DNA of 64,000 nucleotides from Acanthosoma haemorrhoidale (taxonomy: Eukaryota > Arthropoda > Insecta > Hemiptera > Acanthosomatidae). Shown in pieces: positions 1 through 10,195 of the stretch; the first letter of the stretch is position 1, and the number at the start of each line of letters is the position of its first letter. The notes beneath the pieces were generated by a model. It searched no databases. It was not told the origin of the DNA and was given only the letters and a program-made list of their open reading frames with translations. The DNA is taken from assembly GCA_930367205.1 (NCBI GenBank), contig OV884014.1, forward strand, positions 75,681,104 through 75,745,103, written 5' to 3'. The position numbers and the translations under genes were made by a program.

Positions 1-649
1 TCTTCCAATTATGGCGCAAGGCAATAATTTTAAGAATGTGGTCTCAGTGTCTGTGGCCACCTGCCAGCCCTTATTTATACAACAGTGCTCATTGGTCTTC
101 TTTTCTTTTTTTTAAGTTAGTATTTAAATTTAGTTTTTAAGTCCCTTTTTGTAACCCCGAAGATGACCCCCATCCTACCTACCTAGTCCTTTTTTGCATT
201 TGTATAACTTTTAACCAATTAGTGTTAGTTTAATTTTAGTTTTAAGATAAGAACTCCTTAAAATGCATTTTATGCAGTAGAAGGTACCACACACAGCTAA
301 TTTATATTGCTGTATATAAATTAACCATTTTAAAAAATATTAAATAGGGGTTTAGAAAAAAAAAATGTCCTTTTTGTTTATAATCTTTTGTACGGACAAC
401 TTTGATGAACTCGAAACGTCCAAATTTAAAAAAAAAAAATTTTATACGGTCATGTATTATAAATTAATCATTGATCTAGCTTTAATGATACGCATATAAT
501 AATTTATTGATTGTTTTATGTAGTAATAGTTTGGGAGTATGTTTTCCCCCCATATAAGACATCAATCTATCAGTGGTGCACCTCAGCATTACACACACAG
601 ATCTAAATGAACACGGACATTTATTTATTGAAATAAACTCCATTGCAAG
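1..649. other. AT-rich non-coding DNA
   Basis: No credible gene. The stretch holds long A runs (about 357-365 and 428-440) and no open frame with coding character. It ends where the LINE fragment at about 650 begins. Confidence 0.5.
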
Positions 650-980
650 TTTCTCTAATCATGTTCTGAGCGTCTGTGGCTCTCACGTTCTTGGCCAGCC
701 TCCACTGGATCATATCTGGTGACGCAGCTGATGGAGGAGCGTGGGGGACTTCCCAAGACACAGCTTCCTCTTTCGCATGCGAGGGAGGTGACAACCATAC
801 GGATTTGGGAGGTCTTTGTGCCTTTTGTAAATACTGTATTACTGAACGAGTGAATTAAGAACTGTAAATATTGTATGAATGAGAACATTGATCACTGTTA
901 CTTATTGCCCAATAAGGCAGATTGTAATTTTATCACAATAAAGATTTTTGAATCCTAAAAAAAATAAAAAAATAAAAAAA
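650..980 (+). mobile_element. Family-A Jockey-like LINE, 3' UTR fragment
   Basis: This is a 5'-truncated copy holding only the 3' untranslated region of the element best preserved at 10,209-12,294. Landmarks shared with the other copies are TCATGT/TTCTGAGCG, GGAGCGTGGGGGACTTCCCA, the GCATGCGAGGGAGG box, and the tail TTATTGCCCAATAAGGCAG followed by ATTGTAATTTTATCACAATAAAG. It ends in an A-rich tail of AAAAAATAAAAAA type. The open frames on both strands inside it are UTR artefacts. I could not find a convincing TSD. Confidence 0.8.
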
Positions 981-1440
981 ACTTTCATCAACATAATCAT
1001 TCATAGGGTGAGGCATCAGTGGATGTTCTCTACATATTCATGCCTATTTGTTAGTATAACTCATCATCTAAACTACTGGTTACATTATTTATTTTATGTA
1101 TGCAACTGTGCATTTTTTTTTGATTTCCTATTTTAATAACATCCAGAAACCTTTCACGCTCCTCTCCTCCTAGCGATAATTCCTATAGTTTCTTTATTTT
1201 GTTTACCTCTACTCATTTTATTCTATTCATATCATATATTCAGAGGCACTTTATTATTCATAAGCGAACCATATCAGTGTAATGTTATGTATTTTTTCTT
1301 AATATCAGTTAGAGATACCTCATTTGTTATTCTTAGGGGACAATGTCCCAGAATAAAGGTTGTTTTTTTTTTCAATCTATTTCCCACTTTCCCGAAAATC
1401 CCTTATATATTATCCTGAATTAGAGCATTATACAGAAACT
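981..1440. other. AT-rich spacer
   Basis: No gene or repeat recognised. There is one T run near 1,363. Confidence 0.4.
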
Positions 1441-1640
1441 TTACTGCACGGACATCCAAACCCACTGATCCAATGTTTACACCTAACTTACCTGGCAACG
1501 ATTAAGGAGACGTTTTAATAGAGTTGTTAATTGACAACAATGAGAACAACAAACTTGGTTTCGACAATACAGGGGTGGTATCGCTGGATCTCCTCTTCGT
1601 TTATGTCAGGCATGCTATTTGATCATATTTTCAACACACT
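1441..1640 (+). mobile_element. Decayed LINE C-terminal tail (relic)
   Basis: The segment AAACCCACTGATCCAATG followed by ACTTACCTGGCAACGATTAAG matches, with indels, the end of the LINE ORF at 26,545-26,645 (NPLIQEL...DLPG). It also shares downstream UTR wording (ATGTCAGGCATGCTATTT versus ATGTCAGACATTCCATTT at 26,712). The frame is lost. The call rests on comparing two copies inside this window. Confidence 0.5.
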
Positions 1641-3640
1641 AGCTATTTAAGTTAAGCTTAGTTGGTAAAAAAATTAACATGTACAATTTATGTTAAAATT
1701 GTACTTACAAGGGCTATATTGGTACAGGTGTTTTTCTTAAAACTCGTTGAATGAGATTTTAAATTATATAAAACTAGTACAATCATTATTTCGGAGTTAA
1801 AACTACCATTCTGTGGTCTACTATCTGTAGAATCGCCAGCCAGATCCCACAAACACACATACACAGAAACTGCAGACACCACCCTCTAATTGCCTAAACA
1901 TTAGGATTTCGTCAGTTGGCCGGGGCGGGCCCACAAATCTCCCCCTTGTCGCCACTAAATCAGCCACTTGGGACGTCATAGCGCTATCGCCCGCTAGCAT
2001 CAGCGCTTTAATTAAAAGTCCCGCCGCGCCTGCGCAGCGAGATTGATGGCAGAAGAGTCCACTGGCCAGGATTAACGGCCGATAATTCTCCACCAATGGG
2101 AGCAGAGCTTAGCACCTCCAGGAGACAGAGTCCTTACGTTATTGCACTTCGGAGGGCAGTTCTAATCCGGCCTCCTGGCCCTTTGTCCTACAGATTTATC
2201 GGCCGTCTCCAGATCTCCTGATGGCCCTGTGTTTAGCTGAGTCAGGATGGTGTCATACAGGGAACTTTAGCTCCGCTGAAATACAAACATACAGGCCCCT
2301 CTAAAGTTTTATTGCCTCACACATCGCTTCAGGGAAAAAAATAAAGAATTGACAAATTCAGTTAGTTCTGAATGCCTTGAAACATGAAATAAAACATTTT
2401 TTGTCTCTCGACAGCTTTCTTAATTTCTACCAGAACATTTTCGACAATAGGCACTCATACTTGAGAGTTCAAGCTGTAACATTAATGATAATCCATGTGA
2501 CTGCGTTTAAAGACAAAATGTTATGTTAACAATGAAAACAAGTGATAAAATCAATAGACTAGTCACTGATCATACAAATCCAATATAAATAAGTTAAAAC
2601 TTGTCAATAATACAGTTTTAATTTAAATCTTTATTTGAAAAAAACTGCTACCTAAAAGTGCGATAAACAATTGTGATAAAATATCACATTTGTAGCATAT
2701 TAACATCTACATTTACCCTGTTATTCATGACGAATTTACAACTTACAGTCATACAATAAGTACATATCTATATATAGCCCAAGGATCACTCGATTTACAC
2801 AGAGAAGATACAAAAAAAACGATATAAAATGTCAAAAATATAACAATGGAATAAATTTCTAGGTTTTAAGTGTCAAGGCTGAAGTCAGAACGGTTGAAAC
2901 TATTAAAAATTTAATATCTAATTCCTAAATAAAAATCTCTATAAAAATAAAAGTCTCAATTAAAATTCAAGAATAAATGATTAGGTAAAGTCTAGACAAG
3001 TCAGAGATAAAAAATTAAAACTAAATAATTGTCGCTACATAATGACTATTTGGAAAATGCTACATCGCATCCTCAAAGGATTAAATTATGTGTTTAAAGA
3101 GAGAAATGTCTCACCTGATGGCAACAGTTAGATAAGTTTGATATCAGCTGACCTCTCATATGATGCAACAGAGTACTTTAAAAGTAAATAATTAATTATT
3201 AGCCTTTAGTTACGAAAAACAACCTGTACACTTTTAACGACTTTTTGGAATTATAATAGAATATTTTAGAATAATTAAACTTTCGGTGTATTGTGATATG
3301 TAATAATAAGTTCATCAAAAAAATTAAATTATTTTAATTCATAGGCAATTAAGGGTTGTAACGGTAACAAAAATACATGCTATTAATCAGAAAGTGGAGA
3401 ATTTTTAATTAGGTACTGAATATGATGGAAACAGTTTTTGTACTACTAATTAATTTATTAATAACCATGTATAGTTTTTCATGAGTTTTTTATTTTTAAT
3501 TTATGCCAAATCCAATCAAAACTATTCAGTTGTGAACACAATATGAAAGTCCGTTTTAATGGTTGTTTGTAATTATATTTAGATAAAAAGGAAATAAAAA
3601 TTACAATTCTCAATCAGAGTACCTAAATATATAATTTGTT
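1641..3640. other. Mostly AT-rich non-coding DNA with one GC-rich island
   Basis: The only compositional outlier is 1,900-2,260 (see the regulatory entry). The rest, especially 2,300-3,640, is very AT-rich with no coding signal. The 91-codon minus-strand frame at 1,821-2,096 lies in the island and matches no family I know; it is probably a by-product of GC content. Confidence 0.4.
1900..2260. promoter_or_regulatory. GC-rich island with NRF1-like, CCAAT and inverted GATA motifs
   Basis: Within an AT-rich neighbourhood this patch carries GCGCCTGCGCA (2,026-2,036), close to the NRF1 consensus, and a CCAAT box (2,093-2,097). It also has an exact 11-bp inverted repeat, ACGGCCGATAA at 2,075-2,085 and TTATCGGCCGT at 2,196-2,206, each arm ending in a GATA core. 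The mix suggests a promoter or enhancer, but no adjacent first exon could be identified, so the function is inferred. Confidence 0.3.
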
Positions 3641-3770
3641 ATTGTCGAGTCATCATGAGGGGGGTGCCTAGTTACCCTAGCTCTGGTGACGAAGTGAGGG
3701 TTGATTAGGCTATGACCTGGACAATTGCTTCATGACGGGTCTTACTATCTGACACCATATTTGATAGGTA

Positions 3771-4103
3771 TGTGCCCCGACAATGCACTATGTTCAGGGG
3801 AAGAGATATAGGTAGGTAGAGTAGGTAGTTTATGTGGTCTTGGAATGACCACGAATTCACACTCGATATCTAAGGGTAGGTGAAAACCGTCCATATTTCA
3901 AAGTCGAGTGTGAACCGGAGAGAGGCAGACTGGATTGCCGTGTGAGACACTACTAGGTAAAGTTTGTAGGGCCTCGGCAACCGTTGTCCGCGAGGGAGAG
4001 GTCTCTCCCAAGGAGCTGCTAGTTTTAACGAGACGAAGGCAGAGAATCCTACTAGGAGAGTGTGGAGACTGACAAGGCCGAACTAAAACATAGCGAGGTT
4101 AGG
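3771..4103. repeat. Dispersed repeat, copy 1 of a direct pair
   Basis: This copy shares ordered blocks with 5,191-5,507: CCCCGACA.TGCACTAT, GTGGTCTTGGAATGACCA, GAACCGGA.AGAGGCAG, ACTAGGTA and GTGT/GGGGA-CTGAC/TAACG.C. The two copies are in the same orientation about 1.4 kb apart and well diverged. The inner palindrome GGTCTTGGAATGACC is kept in both. It is longer than a simple SINE and has no readable ORF; the class is unknown. Confidence 0.6.
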
Positions 4104-5190
4104 AAGAGAGGTCCAGAGGTTTTCATAAATGAGAAGGCCAAGTCTTGAAGCATCATTGCAGCTGCAGGTACCAGTTAGAGAGCCGTTGTTAGAAAGATTT
4201 ACAGGCCAAAACCTGGCCCTACTTATACTCAGTGGTGGCTCGTTAGTAACCAATTATGTAATGCCTTATTGTGGCCAACGATACCACAGTACCTGCTTTT
4301 ACCCTTCCAGCCTCTAACTAGTTTTTGCAGCTGCGTCTTTTATCGTTTACAATATTTACACTTACGATTTGGTAATGTTATTTGCATTTGTTTAAATTAA
4401 TTTACAATATATATACAATAGAGTATAGGGTGATTAATCTTATGTAGTAAGCGGTCGCTACAGTTATATTACTAAAAATGGTAGAGAAATAGGTTTTTTT
4501 TGGTTGTTTTATCTTGAATCATGTATTAAATTAATTAATAAAAGTTACTCTTAACTTTTTAATTGTCTTGCCCACAACAATGGGGAATACCGTGTGTCCA
4601 TGGAGGAAATAGAGAAGGACGGATAAATAGTGATATACCTTATTTTGTCGTACTATAGTCGATAGAAGTTACTTGTCCTTTGAACTGATTTGTCGATAGT
4701 TCACTAAATACCAACTATAAAAAAAAGGACGCACAAATTAATTTACTCCCTTTTAAAACGTGTTATAGTTTAACTAGAGCAATCACGGCAATCAAAATTC
4801 TTGTTGTGGCAGTGTTACTAACTATTAAATTAATTATCTAATAACAGTTATTTAAAAATGACTTATGACTTATTAAAAAGAAATTTATCAACAGAACTTG
4901 CAAAAATTACATCAGCAATATGTAAAACTTAAGCGGGTATATAAATAGGAACTTCAGTTCAATGCTCTTTCTTTATAAGTACATATGTATATTGAGAGAG
5001 AGAGACAAATAATATTGAATAATGTCGGGAGGGGGGGCGCCCACCGGGGATGTCTCGTCGACCCAGCTACTTTCTGGTGGGTGTCAGAAATATGAATAAT
5101 CCTGTGGTCTTTGACCTTTGCTGGTGGCCTAGTCGGCGGGGAGCTTAATTCGTATTTGCTTGTGGATCTGACTCCATAAGATCTAGGAAG

Positions 5191-5507
5191 GTGTTCCCCG
5201 ACAGTGCACTATATTTAGGAGAATAGGTACAAGCTAGGTATTACGTGGTCTTGGAATGACCATGACTACTGACTCAGTATCTGAGGGTATTTCCCCTACC
5301 CTATCTGGACCCCAAAGGCGAGTTTGAACCGGAAAGAGGCAGCCGGGATCGCTGGGGGAGACGCTACTAGGTACATTTTGTATGACCCCAGAGATGGTCG
5401 CCTGCATGGAAGGGATCGCTTTATATGAAGTGAAAGTTTTAGCAAGAAGCCAAAGAATCTCACCAAGAAGGCGTGGGGACTAACGCCGGACTAAGGATAT
5501 CAAGGTT
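5191..5507. repeat. Dispersed repeat, copy 2 of a direct pair
   Basis: This is the partner of 3,771-4,103, with the same block order (see that entry). It is preceded by a GC-rich lead (5,028-5,090, containing a G7 run) that copy 1 only partly shares (GGGGGG at 3,659), so the true left boundary may be near 3,650 and 5,030. Confidence 0.6.
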
Positions 5508-5690
5508 AAATATATAAGTAGAGGTAATTAAATAAGAAATATATGGTTCGAGAAGAGCAACATGCGCCAGTGCAGTGAGAGAGAGAAAGAAAGCAGTGTT
5601 CACTTCAAATGTCCGAAAAAGATCAGAATCTCTGCCTTACATAGGAAGGTCATTCCTGCGAACAGGAAATGAGAGAGCTTTTTATCTAGG

Positions 5691-5803
5691 CCAATCACAT
5701 TCTCGTTTATTTTGGCCAATCATGGACTACTACGCCCACGCCCCTAATGAGCTCTTGCCGTGTCGGGGTCGTGAACTACTCCCTTGTCTCTATAATGACG
5801 TCA
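5691..5803. promoter_or_regulatory. Promoter-like cluster: two CCAAT boxes, CACC/GC box, CRE
   Basis: Two identical GGCCAATCA motifs (CCAAT at 5,691-5,695 and 5,716-5,720) sit 25 bp apart. They are followed by CGCCCACGCCCC (5,733-5,744), a KLF/Sp1-type box, and a perfect CRE palindrome TGACGTCA (5,796-5,803). NF-Y, KLF and CREB sites commonly co-occur in proximal promoters. I see no TATA box or recognisable exon downstream, so this is a motif-based inference. The overlapping 85-codon frame (5,575-5,832) is not a recognised protein. Confidence 0.35.
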
Positions 5804-5839
5804 ACGATTTATTGATAAACACGGAAAAGTAGGCGGGTG

Positions 5840-8046
5840 TTTTCTGGTCCGAGAAGAGGGTAACTTCTATTTATTCGTGGTGAAAAAGTTGCCTCAACAA
5901 TTACAATTATGGTGAAGGTAGTCATCTGTTTGGGGCTTAACATATAAATACAAAGAATGAATGATATAGTTCAAAGATAGTTATGGTATTTAGGGCAAGT
6001 GAAAGGGTTTGACTGAAAGGATAGTTTCCTCTTCTGCAGTACAATTAAGATAATAACATGAATTTTAGGTTAATAACTGTCACACTCATTATTATTGGAT
6101 AATTGGTTATATAACTATCAAGAGTCGTATTTGTATGCATACCTAGGCAGAATACAAATATATATTATTCCTCAAATCTTTATTCCCAACATAATATATT
6201 CAACGAGGTATTTTGTTAACTATAGTACGTTGGTTCTCCAGATTGCTAATTTTAAATGTATAGTTTGAACGTTACCGCCAAACTTCGGCACATATGCTAA
6301 ATGTCCCTACAGAGTGCGCTAGGATCGAAGGACGCTCCGAGTTGTAACCTCCTGAATATGGGTACTCTTGTTAAGGCAATGGTCAACACTTATTATCGAC
6401 AATTGTATTGATTCAGGTTAGTTATAAGTGTTATTTGTTTATTGTAATATTTGCAGCGCTAGCTAATGTGTACATATGTTTAATATTACAGTTCTAAACT
6501 GCATCTGCGAGTGTTCGATTTATAACCTGAGAACCTCCACCTCCTTTAAGTTTCTGAAATCGAAACTTACATGTATAATATTAACGATTATTAATTATAA
6601 ATAGCAGCTGCATTCCTGCTTATGCTCATGTTTTTCCTCTCTCCACTTCCTTAAGGCTCTAAGTGACTGCTGTGAATCCCACCCTTTAAGTGCTTGGCCA
6701 TTATGGTCTCAGGGATGTGTTAAGTCTTCCTGGTTATAATTACAGGCCTTAGGTCCTTCCTTAGGTGTAGGTTCTTTAAAAATGTACGAGGCTAAATTCG
6801 GGCTAAGTAGTGTGCTCACTTAGAAGACTACTTTCGCCATGGCACCTGATGCCTCAGGTCCGTCAGCTGGTATTCTCCCTCTTCCAGTTTCCGGATTAAA
6901 TATTCAGGCGATGTGGATGAGGGCGTTCATACCACGGTGAGCTAACGCCGATGGTTCAGCAAGTCCTCCAAGTTACCATCCTTGTGTATCGACCATCAAC
7001 TTCCCTTTCTCCAAGTATCTTCTCACTTAGGGTTGCTAAGCAGTTACCGAGTCACAGCTCGAAGAAGTGACCACATGTTCAATCCACCTGAAATAGGCCG
7101 ATTAATTTATGGTAAAAGTGTAATAATGATTAGTATGAAAAAAAAATTAGGTCTGTTTAAGAAGTTTATATACTGTATGTACATTAGCTGTAATGGATAT
7201 ACATATAATTTGAATCCTGTCTAAATTAAGAGCAATAACCATAAACGATTGCTCATTGGATCCTAGAAATAATCAGTAAATCAAACTAAATAACAATTTA
7301 AATGACAAAGTGCTAAACAGGTTAAAAAAAAATAATATAAATAAAAATGAATAAATAAATTAAAAATGCGGTAACATATCTTATAGCTACTCACCCAATT
7401 GGCTGTAGTCATGTAAAGGTAGACCACGATAAGTTTATTTGGAGTAATTTGACTTTTTTATAAACAGAACGGTATACAAACATCTCGGTTAAAAACCGGA
7501 ATTCAAAAATTTAAAAATTTTGAAGCCATATTATTGCGGGATTGGTTGGCAACAGTTTTCACTCTTTGATTTGTTGAGTCGCCCCTGTAATATGACCCCA
7601 ATATGGTTACGCCTCTGTAAACTGTAGATATTAAAGTATTTCAAGTAATTTTTTTAAACACACAATATTCAACACTGTTATGATAAAAAATGGAAGAATT
7701 CGTCAAAGTATGCCAACCCATTATTGTAAAGCTATACTATAATAGTATAATATTTTTTTTTTGTCTTTAACCACTGGTGAGGGGAAAGAAAGTGACAAAT
7801 GGCTGCAATTTACCATGTTGATTTTAAATGAACAAATTTATAAAACATATCATCAAATAAAACATAGGTACCTACAATGAAACTGCAACAGAACAATTTT
7901 TAGACTAAGCACAGTCAAGGTTTTTAGGAGGAATTCATTTGCATTGGTTGATTTTCCGTATAAAAGTAGTTGCTTTAATAAATTTTCTAAGAAAAACAAC
8001 AGCAGAAGGTAGGAAAATGCAATAGTTTTGAAGCACCATTGACATA
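5840..8046. other. Non-coding DNA, no recognised gene
   Basis: AT-rich except for 6,610-7,090, which has near-normal GC and no frame above about 80 codons. That patch looks like an old transposon remnant, but I cannot match it to anything else in the window. Confidence 0.4.
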
Positions 8047-8607
8047 GAATATTATATAAAATCTTTCTTGTCAATCTGCCTTAATAGGCAATAAGTAATT
8101 GTTGTCAATGGTCTCATTTATACCACATTACCAATTCTTCATTCACTTCCTCATTCATGCGGTATTTACAAACACCCCTGAGACCCCGCAATTCCATATG
8201 GTTGTTACCCCCTCGCATGCAAAAGAGGAAGCAGAGTCTTGGGAAGTCCCCCACGCTTATCCATAAGCCGTGTCACCGGATACGAGCCAGTGGAGGCTGA
8301 CCAAGAGCGTGAGAGCCATAGACGCTTCGGATATAATTGGATATTATTGGATATAATTGCCAGGATTTTCACTGACACGTATTTATAGCCACTGCCGCTT
8401 TAGTCTCCAAGAAGCTTATAGGGATGTTTGGCGCAGTAGAACTGTGCTAGGGGATTAGAGTGGTTTCGATGGAATTCCATTAACCTAGTAGGGATGAATT
8501 CATGAATGTAGGGCACATTAAGATCGTTATGAAGGGTTTTGTTGCTTGCTGGCTTTAAGGGGCTTTTACTATTGTTCTCAGGACTTTTGATTGAAAGGAA
8601 TATTATA
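8047..8607 (-). mobile_element. Family-A Jockey-like LINE, 3' fragment with TSD
   Basis: The insertion is in reverse orientation, with its 3' end at low coordinates and its 5' truncation near 8,597. It is flanked by a perfect 10-bp TSD, GAATATTATA, at 8,047-8,056 and 8,598-8,607. Read on the minus strand it contains the end of ORF2 (frames equivalent to the SFQSKVLRTIV and NDLN.PYI segments of the 10.2-kb element) and then the 3' UTR. A short triplication of TTGGATATAA around 8,331-8,360 has replaced part of the UTR. The reading frame is broken in several places, so the copy is dead. Confidence 0.85.
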
Positions 8608-9112
8608 AGGACATGTCGTACAAAACAAGTTCAACACTCCAAAAACTTAAACGTAAGGTAGGATATAGATGCTGAGAAGATACATATTATGTTATATATT
8701 ATGTAATACTAAGCAGCCAGAAAGCGTTATATGATAAATGTAATTTGTGCTGTTTTGTTTGCATTACTATATCTTTAACAATATATATAAAATACAATAT
8801 AAAAAAAAAAAAACATGTGGTTTAAATAAATAATATGACGTTATAAAACATTCGTCACGGGGGCTATGAGTTTATTAAGGTGTTATGGAGGGGGGGATCC
8901 CCCTCTTTTTATTTGTTTGTTAGCGCTCTTGTGCTCATTATTTCCTCTTTTCTTTTAATATTATTCAATGTAAACACTGTACCTACAGAACTGTTATACT
9001 GGTGGAGTTACCTTTCAATGTCTGACTTTTCTTAAATTTCCGAATTGAAACAAAAATTAGAATAAATCCAAATAGCCTAGAATCTTAACGCCAACGGGAG
9101 AGGCTGTATTTT

Positions 9113-9490
9113 ATGGGACAAAGTACTACACCCGTGTCAGTCAGACATTTTTATAGTAAAAAGTCCTTTAAGGGAAAAATCCCTTTATACTGGATGTACC
9201 CCACATGTATGCCCGAAAGTTTGACAGGGCTCCCCCAGCCGTTGATTGGCCGACCAGCCTTCACCGCCAGCCTCCCACCGTACACTCCTGAAGACATAGA
9301 CTCCTACAGGATCAGAGGCACCTATGACGTCCCCTGGTCAAGATTGATCGGAGGGGACGAGCTAATTACAGATTCCGGAGCCGACCGACATGTCCGCCCC
9401 AGGCACGGTCTGTCCCGGTCAGTCCTCCATGTCCTCGACACTCATATCTCTAAAGTCCGTTTACTTACTCCAGATTCTAGGTCTCCTTAG
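9113..9490 (+). CDS. Unidentified open frame, doubtful
   Basis: A 125-codon frame begins at an ATG (ATTTTATGG context) and becomes GC-rich from about 9,230 on. The translated part after residue 35 is Pro/Arg/Asp-rich. I recognise no domain, signal peptide or splice signal. The GC-rich stretch also includes TGACGTC and ATTGGCC motifs, so it could equally be a regulatory island. Confidence 0.15.
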   Translation: MGQSTTPVSVRHFYSKKSFKGKIPLYWMYPTCMPESLTGLPQPLIGRPAFTASLPPYTPEDIDSYRIRGTYDVPWSRLIGGDELITDSGADRHVRPRHGLSRSVLHVLDTHISKVRLLTPDSRSP

Positions 9491-9910
9491 AGCCAAGCAT
9501 TCTTGTCTTAGACATCTTAGAAGCTTGATACATCAAAAGTATAAATGCATAAGATATAAAAGTTTAAATGCACATTTTTTTAAAGTTTTTCCACCCACAA
9601 AAGTGACCTGGATTTAAACTACTTTTGACAACTCACACTGCAATTTTGAAAAAAGTTCTAAATAATGTCACAAAAAGACATAAATCACAATGCTGCTCAA
9701 ATTATTTAAAATAATAGTGGAAAGTATGCATTTAAACCTATAAACACGGATAGCAAAATATAAAATGTAAGGAAAAGACTTTTTCACTCTAAATGGTCAA
9801 AAGTTTAATTATATCAATAGATGCCCACTGGGTACCTAGTTATGGAAAACTTGTGAAATTCGTTTACCAAAATTAAATATCTATACATTCATTTCGTACC
9901 CAAATTGAAG

Positions 9911-9911
<1 letters not shown>

Positions 9912-9981
<70 letters not shown>
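9912..9981. repeat. (TA)n microsatellite
   Basis: About 35 uninterrupted TA dinucleotides. Pure tracts of this length are usually length-polymorphic and form cruciforms readily. Confidence 0.95.
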
Positions 9982-9986
<5 letters not shown>

Positions 9987-10195
9987 TAAAAATAATATAA
10001 CACAAGTTTATATACTTGGAGAAAAAATTAGAAATATTTTGCATACAACTTTTATATTTGTCTGTTTTAAACTACGCCAATTGATAGTGAACATTGAGTA
10101 ATGTCGAATAGTAGTTTTGCAATGCTGGTGGGCCGTTCCTGAAAGTTATGAAAGATAAATTCAGTGTATTTGAACCATGAACGCTATTAAGATTT

